Source: Nitrospirota bacterium
Lineage (GTDB): Bacteria > Nitrospirota > Thermodesulfovibrionia > UBA6902
Length of the DNA: 37,925 bases
Direction of reading: 5' to 3'
Assembly (NCBI GenBank): GCA_016213945.1
Contig: JACQZF010000051.1
Location: 1-37,925, forward strand
This document shows positions 7,437 to 15,225 of the stretch, piece after piece. Positions within the stretch are counted from its first letter, which is position 1. Every line of letters starts with the position of its first letter. The notes beneath the pieces were generated by a model. It had not been told where the DNA came from and did no database searches. It worked only from the letters and a program-made list of their open reading frames with translations. The position numbers were made by a program, and so were the translations under genes.

Positions 7437-9743
7437 TCAGTCTCTCTTCTTTTTAAACGCCTCGTAAAATGGATTACCTGCGTACCGTGAAGGTTTTTCT
7501 TTTTTACCTGCGGCGCTTTCATGCTTCCGGTCTTTCACACTTTCGTGCTTACGGTCTTTCACGCTTTCAGGCTTCCCGTCTTCTGCACTTTTGTGCTTTT
7601 GCTCTTCTTTCTGTCCGCTCTTCATCGACAGGGCAATGCGTTTTCTCTGCAGGTCCACTTCGAGTACGGTGACCGTGACCTTCTGGTGCACCTTCACCAC
7701 GTCTGACGGATTTCTCACGTACCGGTCCGACAGTTCGCTGATGTGGACGAGTCCGTCCTGGTGGACGCCGATGTCCACAAAGGCGCCGAAGGCGGTGATG
7801 TTTGTGACGATGCCGGGCAGTTTCATTCCGGGTTTTACGTCTTCTATTTTTGCCACACCTTCAGCAAAACCGAAGACCTCAAATTGCTCTCTCGGGTCGC
7901 GTCCCGGTTTGGCAAGCTCTGCCATGATGTCGCTTAACGTGGGCATCCCGACGGTGTCGGTGACGTGTCGCGACAGGTCGATCTTTTTTCTGAGCCCCTC
8001 ATCTTTCATAAGGCCGTCTAAAGAGCAGCCGATATCTTTTGCCATGGTATCAACGATGTGATAGGTTTCAGGATGGACCGCGCTCCGGTCGAGCAGGTTT
8101 TCACCATCGCGTATGCGGAGAAACCCTGCCGCCTGCTCAAATGCCTTTGGCCCGAGGCGGGGAACGTTCCTCAGCTCCTCGCGCGATTTGAATGGGCCGT
8201 GCTCGCTTCTGAAATCCACGATGCCCTTTGCAAGCTCAGGCCCTAATCCTGAGACATAGGTCAGGAGCTGTTTGCTCGCGGTGTTTACTTCAACGCCGAC
8301 GCCGTTAACGCAGCTTACGACCACGTCGTCAAGGCTTTTCTTCAACGCGGTCTGGTCCACATCGTGCTGGTACTGCCCTACCCCGATTGACTTGGGATCT
8401 ATTTTTACCAATTCGGCAAGCGGGTCTATAAGCCGCCGACCGATTGAAACAGAACCGCGGACCGTTACATCATAATCCGGGAATTCCTCGCGCGCAACAT
8501 CGGATGCGGAATATATTGAAGCGCCGCTTTCATTCACCATGACAATGATGATCTCTCCGGGAAGGCCAAGCCCTCTGATAAAGGTCTCCGTCTCTCTTCC
8601 CGCGGTGCCGTTTCCAATTGCAATTGCCTCAATGCCGAAACGCTTACACAAGTCCCTGATCTTTTCAGCGGACTCGGAAATCCCTTTTTCAGAAAAGTGG
8701 GGATTAATGACGTCATTGTGGAGCAGTTTTCCCTGACGGTCGAGGCAGACGACCTTGCACCCCGTTCTGAAACCGGGGTCAATGGCGAGGATGTTCTTTC
8801 CGCCAAGCGGCGGCGCAAGCAGAAGCTGCCTCAGGTTCTCGACAAAAACGCGAATGGCCTCAACATCCGCCCGCTTCTTTGCGGCAAGGCGCGTCTCAGC
8901 CTCCATTGAGGAAGAGAGCAGCCGCTTGAAGCTGTCGTGGACAGCGGCCTTCACCTGCTCTGAGGCAGGATTATTTCCATTTAGGAAAAGCACTTCGAGC
9001 AGCGCAAGCGCCTCATCTTCCGGCGGGGTTATGCGCATGATGAGAAAGCCCTCGCTCTCCCCGCGTCTGATGGCAAGTATCCTGTGTGAAGGCGCCTTTG
9101 ATACAGGCTCCTCCCATTCGTAATAGTCTTTGTACTTTATCCCCTCTTCCTCTTTTCCGGTGATAACTTTTGAACGCATAGCGCCCTTGACCGCAAAAAG
9201 TTCGCGCATCTTTTCACGCGCACGCTGGTCTTCGCTCACCCATTCGGCGATTATGTCCCTTGCTCCTGCAAGCGCCTCTTCAACGGTTGCAACTCCCTTT
9301 TCAGCGTCTAAGAATGCGGCGGCTTCTGTCTCCGGGATTATTTCGCCCTGTTCAAAGATCATTAACGCGAGAGGCTCAAGCCCCTTCTCCTTTGCAACAG
9401 TTGCGCGCGTGCGGCGTTTGGGACGGAAGGGAAGATAGATGTCTTCAAGCACGGTAAGCGATTCAGCGCCCTCGATCTTTACCTTTAACTCGTCAGTGAG
9501 CAGTCCCCGTTCTTCCAACGATTTGAAAATGGCCTCACGCCGCTTATCAAGCTCTCTTAGCTGTTCAAGCCTGTCTCGTATCGCGGCAACAGCAACCTCG
9601 TCAAGACTGCCTGTCGCCTCCTTCCTGTACCGTGAGATAAAAGGCACAGTCGACCCTTCATCAAGCAGCGCGGCAGTTGCCTCGACCTGTGACGGCTTAA
9701 TATTTAGTTCTTTCGCGATTATTGAAATATGTAATTCGTTCAT
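7437..9743 (-). CDS. tex: Tex, S1-domain transcription accessory protein
   Basis: About 768 residues. The ATG at 9743 is preceded by GAGGTG and gives the family start MNELHISIIAKELNIKP. The longer frame from 9812 is translated intergenic repeat and was not used. Order: Tex N-terminal helical domain; YqgF/RNase-H-fold domain (ILAIDPGFRTGCKVV); helix-hairpin-helix (YVSGLGPELAKGIVDF); C-terminal S1 RNA-binding domain (GIVTNITAFGAFVDIG and GLVHISELSD). Tex binds nucleic acid and the transcription machinery. Between the S1 domain and the end there is a tandem octapeptide repeat (ESVKDRKH), coded by a 24-bp repeat at 7511-7609 and not part of the family core. Confidence 0.95.
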   Translation of the reverse strand: MNELHISIIAKELNIKPSQVEATAALLDEGSTVPFISRYRKEATGSLDEVAVAAIRDRLEQLRELDKRREAIFKSLEERGLLTDELKVKIEGAESLTVLEDIYLPFRPKRRTRATVAKEKGLEPLALMIFEQGEIIPETEAAAFLDAEKGVATVEEALAGARDIIAEWVSEDQRAREKMRELFAVKGAMRSKVITGKEEEGIKYKDYYEWEEPVSKAPSHRILAIRRGESEGFLIMRITPPEDEALALLEVLFLNGNNPASEQVKAAVHDSFKRLLSSSMEAETRLAAKKRADVEAIRVFVENLRQLLLAPPLGGKNILAIDPGFRTGCKVVCLDRQGKLLHNDVINPHFSEKGISESAEKIRDLCKRFGIEAIAIGNGTAGRETETFIRGLGLPGEIIIVMVNESGASIYSASDVAREEFPDYDVTVRGSVSIGRRLIDPLAELVKIDPKSIGVGQYQHDVDQTALKKSLDDVVVSCVNGVGVEVNTASKQLLTYVSGLGPELAKGIVDFRSEHGPFKSREELRNVPRLGPKAFEQAAGFLRIRDGENLLDRSAVHPETYHIVDTMAKDIGCSLDGLMKDEGLRKKIDLSRHVTDTVGMPTLSDIMAELAKPGRDPREQFEVFGFAEGVAKIEDVKPGMKLPGIVTNITAFGAFVDIGVHQDGLVHISELSDRYVRNPSDVVKVHQKVTVTVLEVDLQRKRIALSMKSGQKEEQKHKSAEDGKPESVKDRKHESVKDRKHESAAGKKEKPSRYAGNPFYEAFKKKRD
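7511..7609 (-). repeat. 24-bp tandem repeat in the 3' end of tex
   Basis: Two to three copies of a 24-bp unit encode ESVKDRKH, flanked by related degenerate sequence (KHKSAEDGK). The intergenic stretch 26339-26396 has a similar TTTTGCTCTTTTGTG-type composition, so this may be a dispersed repeat that entered the gene. Confidence 0.6.
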
Positions 9744-9764
9744 CTTCACCTCAAATATATTTAT

Positions 9765-9924
9765 AAACCACAGAGGCACAGAGACACGGAGAAACAGAAA
9801 GAGAAATTTCATCCGCAGATTTCGCAGATGACAAAGATAGAAAAACCTCTAACAAATCTGTACATGTGAGCAATCTGTGGATTATTTTTTTTATTTTCTC
9901 AGTGTCTCTGTGACTCTGTGGTTT
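9765..9924. repeat. MITE-like inverted-repeat element between uvrD and tex
   Basis: The left end AAACCACAGAGGCACAGAG and the right end (about 9899-9924, ending CTCTGTGGTTT) are inverted copies. An inner imperfect pair is ATCCGCAGATTT with AATCTGTGGAT. It occupies nearly all of the gap 9744-9936. A related element is at 25657-25738. There is no ORF of its own, so any movement would need a transposase elsewhere. Confidence 0.65.
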
Positions 9925-9936
9925 AGATTCTTTCTC

Positions 9937-11955
9937 TCAATCTTCAAGCTTCGCCATAAAGTTATCATACAGCTTCTTCAGATAAGCCTTCTCCTCATCC
10001 GGCTCCATCTCAACGAACCTGTCGAGCTTAGTGCTCGCCTCCCCTGGTATCTCATCTAAAAATCTTGAGGGGACTGAGGGCGTTTCCTTTCCGTACTTTG
10101 TTCTGTGGTCTGTGTATGTAATGTAAAGCTCGTTCATCGCCCTTGTTATTCCCACGTAGAAGAGGCGTCTTTCTTCCTCTATCCCTTCATCACTGTAAGC
10201 GGATTTTTTGTGCGGGAGAATGTCCTCCTCAATGCCCGCTATGAATACCACGGGGAATTCCAACCCCTTTGATGAGTGAAATGAAATGAGGGTCACGCCG
10301 TGCCCGCCTTTTTCCTCCTTCTCCTCAATCATGTCCGTAAGGGCCATTGTCTCAAGGAAACCGTGAAGTGAAGGCGAAGCGTCCGTTGACTCGTAGTGGG
10401 TTATGGACTGGACGAACCCGTCGAGGTTTTCTATCCTGCCGTATGCAGCATCGGGTGTCTTATAGAGTTCGATTAAATAATCCTTATAATTGATCTCTTC
10501 AATGAGCGTCTTGAGCGTCATGCCCATGTCCCTGCCCTTCATGAAAATATCGCGGTAACGGCTTAGCAGTTTAAAAAAATCTTCAGCGGATGCGGCAGCC
10601 TTCGGGCTCAATGCGGGAATCCCGCCTGCCTTGCCAAAGGCTTCAAGAAGTCCAATTGAATTGGAGCGGGCAAAATCAGAAAGCTTGCTGATGGCAGAGG
10701 GACCGAGCCCTCTCTTCGGCACATTTGCCGCCCTCAGCAGGCTCAGGTCGTCGGAAGGGTTCGCGATTATTTTAAGATACGCGGCGAGGTCTTTGATCTC
10801 CGTGCGCTCGAAATAGCTTGTCCCGCCCACAACAGAGTAAGGGACCCTCTTGCTTCTAAGCGCCTCTTCAAAGGGCCTTGAAAATGTATTCGCCCTGTAG
10901 ATGATTGCGATACTCTCGTATGGAATGTTCTTACCGTCCTTCATCATCGATATCCTGTCGGCGGCCCATTCCGCCTCGTCTTCGGTATCAACGGCCTTGA
11001 AGATGTTGACCTTCGCGCCGTCGCCCTTATCCGTCCAGAGGGATTTTTCCATTCTCCTCGTGTTGTTTTTTATCACGCTGTTTGCGGCCTTGAGTATATG
11101 GCTGAAGGAGCGGTAGTTCTGTTCGAGCCGGACGGTCACGGTGCCGGGAAAGTCTTTTTCAAAATCGAGGATGTTGCCGAGGTCCGCCCCCCTCCATCCG
11201 TAAATGGACTGGTCGTCATCGCCGACAACGCAGAGGTTCTTTCTCTCTCCGGCAAGAAGTTTGATGAAATTATATTGGACACGGTTCGTGTCCTGATACT
11301 CGTCTACCATTAAATATTTGAAACGCTCACGATATTTTTCGAGCACTCCGGGATGCTCCCTGAAAAGTTTCAGCGTGAGCAAAAGGAGGTCATCGAAGTC
11401 GAGGGCATTCATTGACTTCAGCGCCTCATGGTACCGGGGATAAATGATCGCCGAGGCCTCTTCCACTGGATCATCGGATGCAGGGGCTTCAGACGGAGTG
11501 AAATCGTTCTTCACCCTGCTGATCTTTTCCAGTACGGATTCGGCCTTGAAACTCTTATCGTAGAACCTGATCTCAGACATGATGTTTCTCAGGAGTGACA
11601 CCTGGTCCGATGTGTCGTAGATGGTGAAGTCCTTTCTGTAACCGATGTGCTCTATCTCGCGTCTTAATATCCTGAGGCACAGGGAATGAAATGTAGAGAT
11701 GACCGGCGAGCCGTTCCCGCCCCTTAACATGGTCTTTACCCTTCCCTTCATCTCCCTCGCGGCCTTGTTGGTAAAGGTGACCGCAAGGACAGACCCCGCG
11801 CTGACACCGGTGTGTATCAGGTACGCGGTCCTCATGGTTATGACCCGCGTCTTTCCAGATCCTGCCCCGGCGAGGATGAGGAGCGGGCCGTCGGTGTGCA
11901 GTACCGCTTCCTTCTGCCTTGGATTAAGGCGCGTAATTTCTCTGTATATATCCAT
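9937..11955 (-). CDS. uvrD: UvrD/PcrA/Rep-family ATP-dependent DNA helicase
   Basis: A superfamily 1A 3'-5' helicase of 672 residues. Motifs in order: NPRQKEAV (Q motif), Walker A GAGSGKTRVI, TFTNKAAREMK (Ia), VDEYQDTN (II), DDQSIYGWRGAD (III), LEQNYRS (IV), HSSKGLEFPVVF (V), YVGITRAMNELYI (VI). It unwinds DNA in repair and replication. It stops soon after the helicase core (ends FMAKLED) and has no C-terminal Tudor-like domain of the PcrA/UvrD type, whereas the upstream co-oriented gene carries a Tudor-like segment. The Shine-Dalgarno GAGAGG supports the start. It could be Rep or PcrA rather than UvrD. Confidence 0.92.
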   Translation of the reverse strand: MDIYREITRLNPRQKEAVLHTDGPLLILAGAGSGKTRVITMRTAYLIHTGVSAGSVLAVTFTNKAAREMKGRVKTMLRGGNGSPVISTFHSLCLRILRREIEHIGYRKDFTIYDTSDQVSLLRNIMSEIRFYDKSFKAESVLEKISRVKNDFTPSEAPASDDPVEEASAIIYPRYHEALKSMNALDFDDLLLLTLKLFREHPGVLEKYRERFKYLMVDEYQDTNRVQYNFIKLLAGERKNLCVVGDDDQSIYGWRGADLGNILDFEKDFPGTVTVRLEQNYRSFSHILKAANSVIKNNTRRMEKSLWTDKGDGAKVNIFKAVDTEDEAEWAADRISMMKDGKNIPYESIAIIYRANTFSRPFEEALRSKRVPYSVVGGTSYFERTEIKDLAAYLKIIANPSDDLSLLRAANVPKRGLGPSAISKLSDFARSNSIGLLEAFGKAGGIPALSPKAAASAEDFFKLLSRYRDIFMKGRDMGMTLKTLIEEINYKDYLIELYKTPDAAYGRIENLDGFVQSITHYESTDASPSLHGFLETMALTDMIEEKEEKGGHGVTLISFHSSKGLEFPVVFIAGIEEDILPHKKSAYSDEGIEEERRLFYVGITRAMNELYITYTDHRTKYGKETPSVPSRFLDEIPGEASTKLDRFVEMEPDEEKAYLKKLYDNFMAKLED

Positions 11956-12067
11956 CGATTTTTTTCCTCTCAGATATTTTCCGTGAAAACAATATGCGCA
12001 CGCCTGTACCTCACAGTCACAGGGGCCTGATCAGCGGAAGGGAAAGCTTAATATTCCCTACGATCTT

Positions 12068-12481
12068 TTATGCTTGATTTCGAATGAGCAGCCTGGGTCC
12101 ATCTTTAAAGAGGATTTCCATTTTGTTGTCATGAATTACAGATGATATTATTCCGATCCCGAATGAAGGATGGCTTACTATTTCATCTTTTTTAAAATTT
12201 TCTTTCATGCTGTATTGCCTGGCGCCGGAAAGGTCCCCGCCCGTTAACCGGGTCAGCAGATCGTTGTAGTTTGCTTCACGGACCTTGATCTTCCGTACAG
12301 GGCTTTTCAGTTTTGTCAGGAGCTTTTCAGACGGTTTAACGCGAAAGTTGTGTTCCCCGTTGCAAGTGTTGCATTTGACCCTGTCAGGGACGTTTTCAAC
12401 CATTGCAATGATCGTATGGCCTAATTCCAATTTGCATTTTGTGCACCATGCTTCAATATATCCGCCTGCTGAATAGTTCAT
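12068..12481 (-). CDS. Conserved zinc-ribbon plus Tudor-like small protein
   Basis: A protein of 137 residues. The N-terminus holds two Cys pairs (WCTKCKLELGHT and VKCNTCNGEHNF), consistent with a zinc ribbon. A basic linker follows, then a C-terminal beta-barrel pattern FKKDEIVSHPSFGIGIISSV...MEILFKDGPRLL. This closely resembles the Tudor/CarD-like module at the end of PcrA/UvrD helicases, which contacts RNA polymerase. It precedes the helicase on the same strand with a 112-bp gap. The Shine-Dalgarno AAGGATG is present. The family recurs in Deltaproteobacteria-like genomes as a hypothetical protein. A role in nucleic-acid or polymerase binding is inference. Confidence 0.7.
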   Translation of the reverse strand: MNYSAGGYIEAWCTKCKLELGHTIIAMVENVPDRVKCNTCNGEHNFRVKPSEKLLTKLKSPVRKIKVREANYNDLLTRLTGGDLSGARQYSMKENFKKDEIVSHPSFGIGIISSVIHDNKMEILFKDGPRLLIRNQA

Positions 12482-12597
12482 TTTATCATCCTTTGAAATT
12501 TGATTTTGTCATTAACCCAAAAAATTAATGTGTACTATATTAACTTAATTTTCTGTAAATCACCTGCCTGTGATATAATTCTGGGAGGCAATTTTCA

Positions 12598-13719
12598 ATG
12601 GACACCATCGAAAAACTCAAAGTGCTCTCCGAAGATTCTCAGTACGACCTTGCCTGCGCGTGCGGCACGCGCAATGACGACCACCGCAAGAGGGGGCAGG
12701 ACGGCAAATGGCTCTACCCCGTAGCGCTTCCGCAGGGAGGCTATTCGGTTTTACTTAAGACCCTGCTCTCAAACGCATGTTCAAATGACTGCAAGTACTG
12801 CCCGCTGCGCTCGGAAACCGATGTCCGCCGCTGTACGCTCCGGCCTGAAGAGGTCGCCGCTTTATTCATGGACTATGTCAGAAGGAAAAAGGTGTCCGGC
12901 CTGTTCCTGAGCTCCGCTGTCATAATGAACGCTGACCACACAATGGACAAAATCAACGCGGTAGCCCGTCTCCTCAGATATAAACATAATTTCAGGGGCT
13001 ATATTCATTTAAAGATAATACCAGGGGCGTCTGACGCGGCGATTGAGGATTCGCTTTCATTAGCAAGCGCCGTGTCGCTCAATATAGAGACACCCGGCAA
13101 AAAACACTTCGATATGCTTTCAAAGAAAAAGGATTACATGAATGATATTATCCGGCCCATTAAATTGATGGGCAAGCTCACTGACAGGGGCAACAGGTTT
13201 TCAAGGGTAAAGTGCACGACCCAGTTCCTTGTCGGCGCCTCTGATGAGACAGACTCGGAGATCATAAATTACACATTCGGTTTTTATGAACGCCTGCATT
13301 TCAAACGTGTTTATTTCTCAGCCTATCAGAAAGGCCTTGGCAATCCTGATATCCCCGGCGAGAAGCAATTGTTGTCTGTACCTGAAAAACCTTTTGTGCG
13401 TGAGCACCGTTTGTATCAGGTTGATTTTCTCATACGCAAATACGGTTTTAATAAGGGCGACATTCTCCTTGATAAGAACGGTAATCTGAGCCTGGACAAA
13501 GATCCAAAACAGGTCTGGGCGGACAACCATCCTGATTTTTTCCCGGTCAATATTAACAAAGCGGACAGAGAAGTGCTTCTGAGGGTGCCCGGCCTGGGGC
13601 CTGATACTGCCGATAAAATACTCGAAATGAGGCGTGAGAGTAAAATCACCTGCCTTGATGATGTGAGTGTAAAAGGGAAAAGACTCAAAAATATAAAAGG
13701 TTACGTAATGTTCGGTTAA
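12598..13719 (+). CDS. Putative DNA modification/repair radical SAM protein
   Basis: A protein of 373 residues. The [4Fe-4S]-binding motif CSNDCKYC (CxxxCxxC, about residue 61) defines radical SAM. The N-terminal DLACACGTRN and the extended core match the family annotated as the radical SAM protein linked to a uracil-DNA-glycosylase (TIGR03916 type). The C-terminus is a helix-hairpin-helix DNA-binding tail (NINKADREVLLRVPGLGP, then ADKILEMR). In many genomes the partner is a UDG-fusion gene next door; none is visible here. Neighbours are UvrD and the Tudor-like protein on the other strand. GGGAGG precedes the ATG. TGATATAAT at 12571-12579 is an extended -10 candidate, although its start point would fall inside the Shine-Dalgarno. 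Confidence 0.88.
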   Translation: MDTIEKLKVLSEDSQYDLACACGTRNDDHRKRGQDGKWLYPVALPQGGYSVLLKTLLSNACSNDCKYCPLRSETDVRRCTLRPEEVAALFMDYVRRKKVSGLFLSSAVIMNADHTMDKINAVARLLRYKHNFRGYIHLKIIPGASDAAIEDSLSLASAVSLNIETPGKKHFDMLSKKKDYMNDIIRPIKLMGKLTDRGNRFSRVKCTTQFLVGASDETDSEIINYTFGFYERLHFKRVYFSAYQKGLGNPDIPGEKQLLSVPEKPFVREHRLYQVDFLIRKYGFNKGDILLDKNGNLSLDKDPKQVWADNHPDFFPVNINKADREVLLRVPGLGPDTADKILEMRRESKITCLDDVSVKGKRLKNIKGYVMFG

Positions 13720-13746
13720 AAAATATTCTTATTATGATTTTACATA

Positions 13747-13775
13747 TTGCCATATCTATACGATTTGTGTATTAT
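13747..13775 (+). promoter_or_regulatory. Sigma-70-type promoter of the candidate structured RNA
   Basis: TTGCCA (13747-13752, 5/6 match), a spacer of exactly 17 bp and TATTAT (13770-13775, 5/6 match). The +1 expected 7 nt downstream is A13782, which is the first base of a 12-bp stem. Confidence 0.65.
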
Positions 13776-13781
13776 AACTAC

Positions 13782-13876
13782 AGGATGCTGACTAAAAGTT
13801 TAGAAGGTTATTCCCTGCCTATGCTAAGAGCCCAACCTTTTAACTTCAGCCATGTCCCCTCATGAGTCAGCATCCT
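13782..13876 (+). ncRNA. Candidate structured small RNA (three-way-junction fold)
   Basis: Outer stem AGGATGCTGACT (13782-13793) pairs perfectly with AGTCAGCATCCT (13865-13876). Inside it, 13796-13809 pairs with 13834-13846 (13 pairs, one bulged T, one G-U) closing a 24-nt loop. CATG-TCCCCT-CATG (13851-13864) can form a small second hairpin. The promoter at 13747 would start transcription at base 1 of the outer stem. Downstream is only a mixed T/C run (13879-13898), so the 3' end is unclear. A 26-codon ORF (13785-13865) also fits inside, and a dispersed palindromic repeat is the main alternative. No known family was recognised. Confidence 0.5.
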
Positions 13877-13983
13877 ACTTTTCCCCTCTCTTCTTTTTGA
13901 TCATCCACATCTAATAATTTTGTCGTTGAAGAATCTTGACCTTGTGATAAAATTTGATTAGCATATCTACCGTTATAATGAAC

Positions 13984-15225
13984 ATGCGAACTTGTCTGAA
14001 CATAAATAAAAGGTCAGTGTTGAACAATTATTTAATAGTGTTCTTCTTTATTGCCTGCCTTTTCCCGGTAAATGCTTCCGCGCTGATAGGCATAAAGGAA
14101 GGGGATGCGCCTAAGGAAATTATCCTCAATGATTTAAACGGACAGCCGGTTGATATTACAGGACGGTTTGGCAATAAACCCGTTATCATTGTTTTCTGGG
14201 AGCTGGTCAGGGACAAGTCCTTTCTTGATTATTCCATGGATGAACTGCGTTTCCTGAATGATTATTATGAAAAATACCGTGACAGGCAGGGGCTTGAGAT
14301 ATTCGGCATTTATACGCCTGTCGAACAGAGCGACATTACGGAAAGCGAGCTTGACGAAGTGCGGAATTTGATAAAGTCGAACAAAATAAATTTCCCCATA
14401 CTGATCGACAACGGCTTTAAAGTGTTCAGGGATTACGGTGTGATCGCCCTCCCGTCAACCATCATGATCGGTAAGAACGGCAAAATTGAATTCATATATC
14501 CGAGCTTCCCTATTTCAGCGCAGGCTGTCTTTTCAGAAAAGATCCCCGAGTTGACCGGCACGCAGGCTGCCCGCAAAAAAGAAGACGTTAAAATAAAGGG
14601 GCCTGATTCTCAGGCAAGCAGGCTCTACCACTATGCGCTTCAGATGTATAAGAGAGGTCTGATGGAGCAGGCGGTCTCGCCGCTGAAGAAGTCCCTGTCC
14701 CTGGATACTGAAAACGCATGGTCTCACAATCTCATGGGGATCGTACTCTGGGCCAGAGGGAATTTCGACGGAGCAGTTGCGGAGTTTAATCACGCCCTTG
14801 AGCTGGACAATAACAACAGCCCGGCACATTTCAATTATGGCATGATGCTTTTTGAGAATGATAAATACGGAGATGCTGAAAAACATTTTAAGACCGCCCT
14901 GGCCCTCAATGATAATTTTGCGGAGGCGCACTATATTTTAGGCATGCTTTACAAGATAACAAACAGGCACAACGATGCGTTGAAGGAACTTCAGACGTCC
15001 CTTGCACTTTTAGAGAAGAAAAAGTCAGCTCCGGTATTGCTTGAATCCTCGGCTTATCAAAGGATATCCACACTATTTGCACTGTCTGAACTTTACGCTC
15101 AAAGCGGAGACCAGAAAGCTTGTCTGGAATTACTTCAGAAAGCGGCCCAGACCGCGCTTGGAATCGACAGCAAAACAGACAAAGAACATCTCTACCGGAG
15201 CAAAGACCTGATGGTTTATGAATAG
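13984..15225 (+). CDS. Secreted thioredoxin-fold/TPR protein without redox cysteines
   Basis: A signal peptide (LIVFFFIACLFPVNASA) leads to the periplasm. Residues about 40-190 form an AhpC/TlpA-like thioredoxin fold (APKEIILNDLNGQPVDI, then VIIVFWE, then a cis-Pro-like LPSTIMIGKNGKI). The CxxC site after FWE is replaced by LVRDKS, so the domain cannot do thiol chemistry. Residues about 210-400 hold TPR-type helical repeats (AWSHNLMGIVLWARGNFDGA; PAHFNYGMMLFENDKYGDA; AEAHYILGMLYKITNRHNDA). It overlaps the next cytochrome gene by 8 bp, which suggests coupled expression and a role in cytochrome binding or assembly (inference). The start is uncertain: TTG 13954, ATG 13978 or 13984, GTG 14017. 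TATAAT at 13974-13979 would favour the later ones. Confidence 0.75.
   Translation: MRTCLNINKRSVLNNYLIVFFFIACLFPVNASALIGIKEGDAPKEIILNDLNGQPVDITGRFGNKPVIIVFWELVRDKSFLDYSMDELRFLNDYYEKYRDRQGLEIFGIYTPVEQSDITESELDEVRNLIKSNKINFPILIDNGFKVFRDYGVIALPSTIMIGKNGKIEFIYPSFPISAQAVFSEKIPELTGTQAARKKEDVKIKGPDSQASRLYHYALQMYKRGLMEQAVSPLKKSLSLDTENAWSHNLMGIVLWARGNFDGAVAEFNHALELDNNNSPAHFNYGMMLFENDKYGDAEKHFKTALALNDNFAEAHYILGMLYKITNRHNDALKELQTSLALLEKKKSAPVLLESSAYQRISTLFALSELYAQSGDQKACLELLQKAAQTALGIDSKTDKEHLYRSKDLMVYE

Noticed and set aside
7591-8061. 156-codon plus-strand ORF opposite tex, and similar long antisense ORFs at 8755-9123 and 9439-9831
   Set aside because: They lie fully inside tex, show no family motif or ribosome binding site, and their low-complexity Ser/Arg-rich products are typical antisense shadows.
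9744-9812. N-terminal extension of Tex (from 9812)
   Set aside because: The extra 23 residues are translated intergenic repeat, while ATG 9743 has a Shine-Dalgarno and matches the family start.
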